NCBI GenBank assembly: GCA_927911475.1
Contig: CAKMPP010000070.1
Coordinates: forward strand, 1 to 5,132
Direction of reading: 5' to 3'
DNA length: 5,132 bases
Source: an uncultured Solobacterium sp.
Lineage (GTDB): Bacteria; Bacillota_I; Bacilli_A; Erysipelotrichales; Erysipelotrichaceae
A program made the translations under genes and the position numbers. The notes under the pieces were generated by a model. The model ran no database searches. It was not told the origin of the DNA and saw only the letters and a list, made by a program, of their open reading frames with translations. Every line of letters begins with the position of its first letter. Positions within the stretch are counted from its first letter, which is position 1. This document shows positions 4,933 to 5,132 of the stretch, in pieces.

Positions 4933-5132
4933 ATGATTTGAATTTAAAAAATGTTTCTAAGACCTACCCAAAATGGCACTAAAAGGTCTACAGAATGTAA
5001 ATCTAAAGATTGAACAGGGAGAATTTATCGACAATTATCGGTTTATCTGGTGCGGGCAAATCTACACTGATTCGTACAATCAACCGTATGATTGATATTA
5101 CAGAAGGTGAACTTGTTGTGGATGACAACCAA
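4933..5132 (+). pseudogene. phnC: phnC, phosphonate ABC transporter ATPase: 5' end, frameshifted, runs off the right edge
   Basis: The ATPase partner of PhnD begins here. Read as written, the frame from ATG 4933 stops at once (ATG ATT TGA). If one base is skipped at each of five places (within T4937-4939, A4946-4951, A4970-4973, A4981-4984, and A5031), 65 continuous codons result. They give a typical PhnC start: MIEFKNVSKTYPNGT, then KGLQNVNLKIEQGEF, then IAIIGLSGAGKSTLIRTINR with an intact Walker A (GLSGAGKST), then MIDITEGELVVDDNQ. From 5032 to the edge the frame is clean. All five lesions are single-base A/T gains; four are in homopolymers, and the conserved residues are unharmed. Either the gene was inactivated very recently or the sequence here contains errors, and I cannot tell which. 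The rest of the gene and any phnE lie outside the window. Confidence 0.75.

Noticed and set aside
4973..5107. Alternative phnC start at ATG 4973 (MALKGLQNVNLKI)
   Set aside because: This frame still breaks at 5031 before Walker A, has no RBS, and would lose the conserved VSKTYPNGT part that the RBS-supported start at 4933 encodes.

Overview
The window is AT-rich bacterial DNA from a low-GC Gram-positive organism (Bacillota). The evidence is strong AGGAGG-type ribosome binding sites, hairpin-plus-T-run terminators, a VanY/M15-type cell-wall protein, a QueT vitamin-type transporter subunit and a lipoprotein-type phosphonate binding protein. An Erysipelotrichia-like host would fit, but that is an inference from overall gene flavour and not proven by any marker here.

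Layout, left to right. The 5' end of an unrecognised gene runs leftward off the edge (126 to 1). Divergent to it is an unrecognised 273-residue cytosolic protein (310-1131) with an HExxH zinc-protease-like motif, closed by a terminator. Next on the + strand is a membrane-anchored VanY-like protein (1237-2022) in which three of the four key active-site residues are replaced, so it is probably a pseudoenzyme. A bidirectional terminator (2047-2076) separates it from the convergent queT gene (2588 to 2082). queT is the S component of an ECF transporter for queuosine precursors. It has a near-consensus promoter and a short leader that resembles a class I preQ1 riboswitch ending in the Shine-Dalgarno sequence. 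Further right on the - strand is a Nudix ADP-ribose pyrophosphatase (3413 to 2844). An AT-rich divergent spacer of about 330 bases follows, then a PhnD-type phosphonate/phosphite binding lipoprotein (3748-4824), a strong terminator, and the start of phnC, the matching ATPase, which runs off the right edge.

Most genes look like single transcription units with their own signals. Two functional links are visible: the leader feeding queT (precursor sensing plus precursor import) and phnD followed by phnC (one ABC importer). The first 100 bases of phnC carry five apparent single-base insertions while the encoded PhnC protein is otherwise well preserved. This is either a recently broken gene or a patch of sequencing error. 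The most interesting points are the catalytically degraded VanY homologue, the candidate preQ1 riboswitch, the frameshift cluster in phnC, and the orphan HExxH protein.
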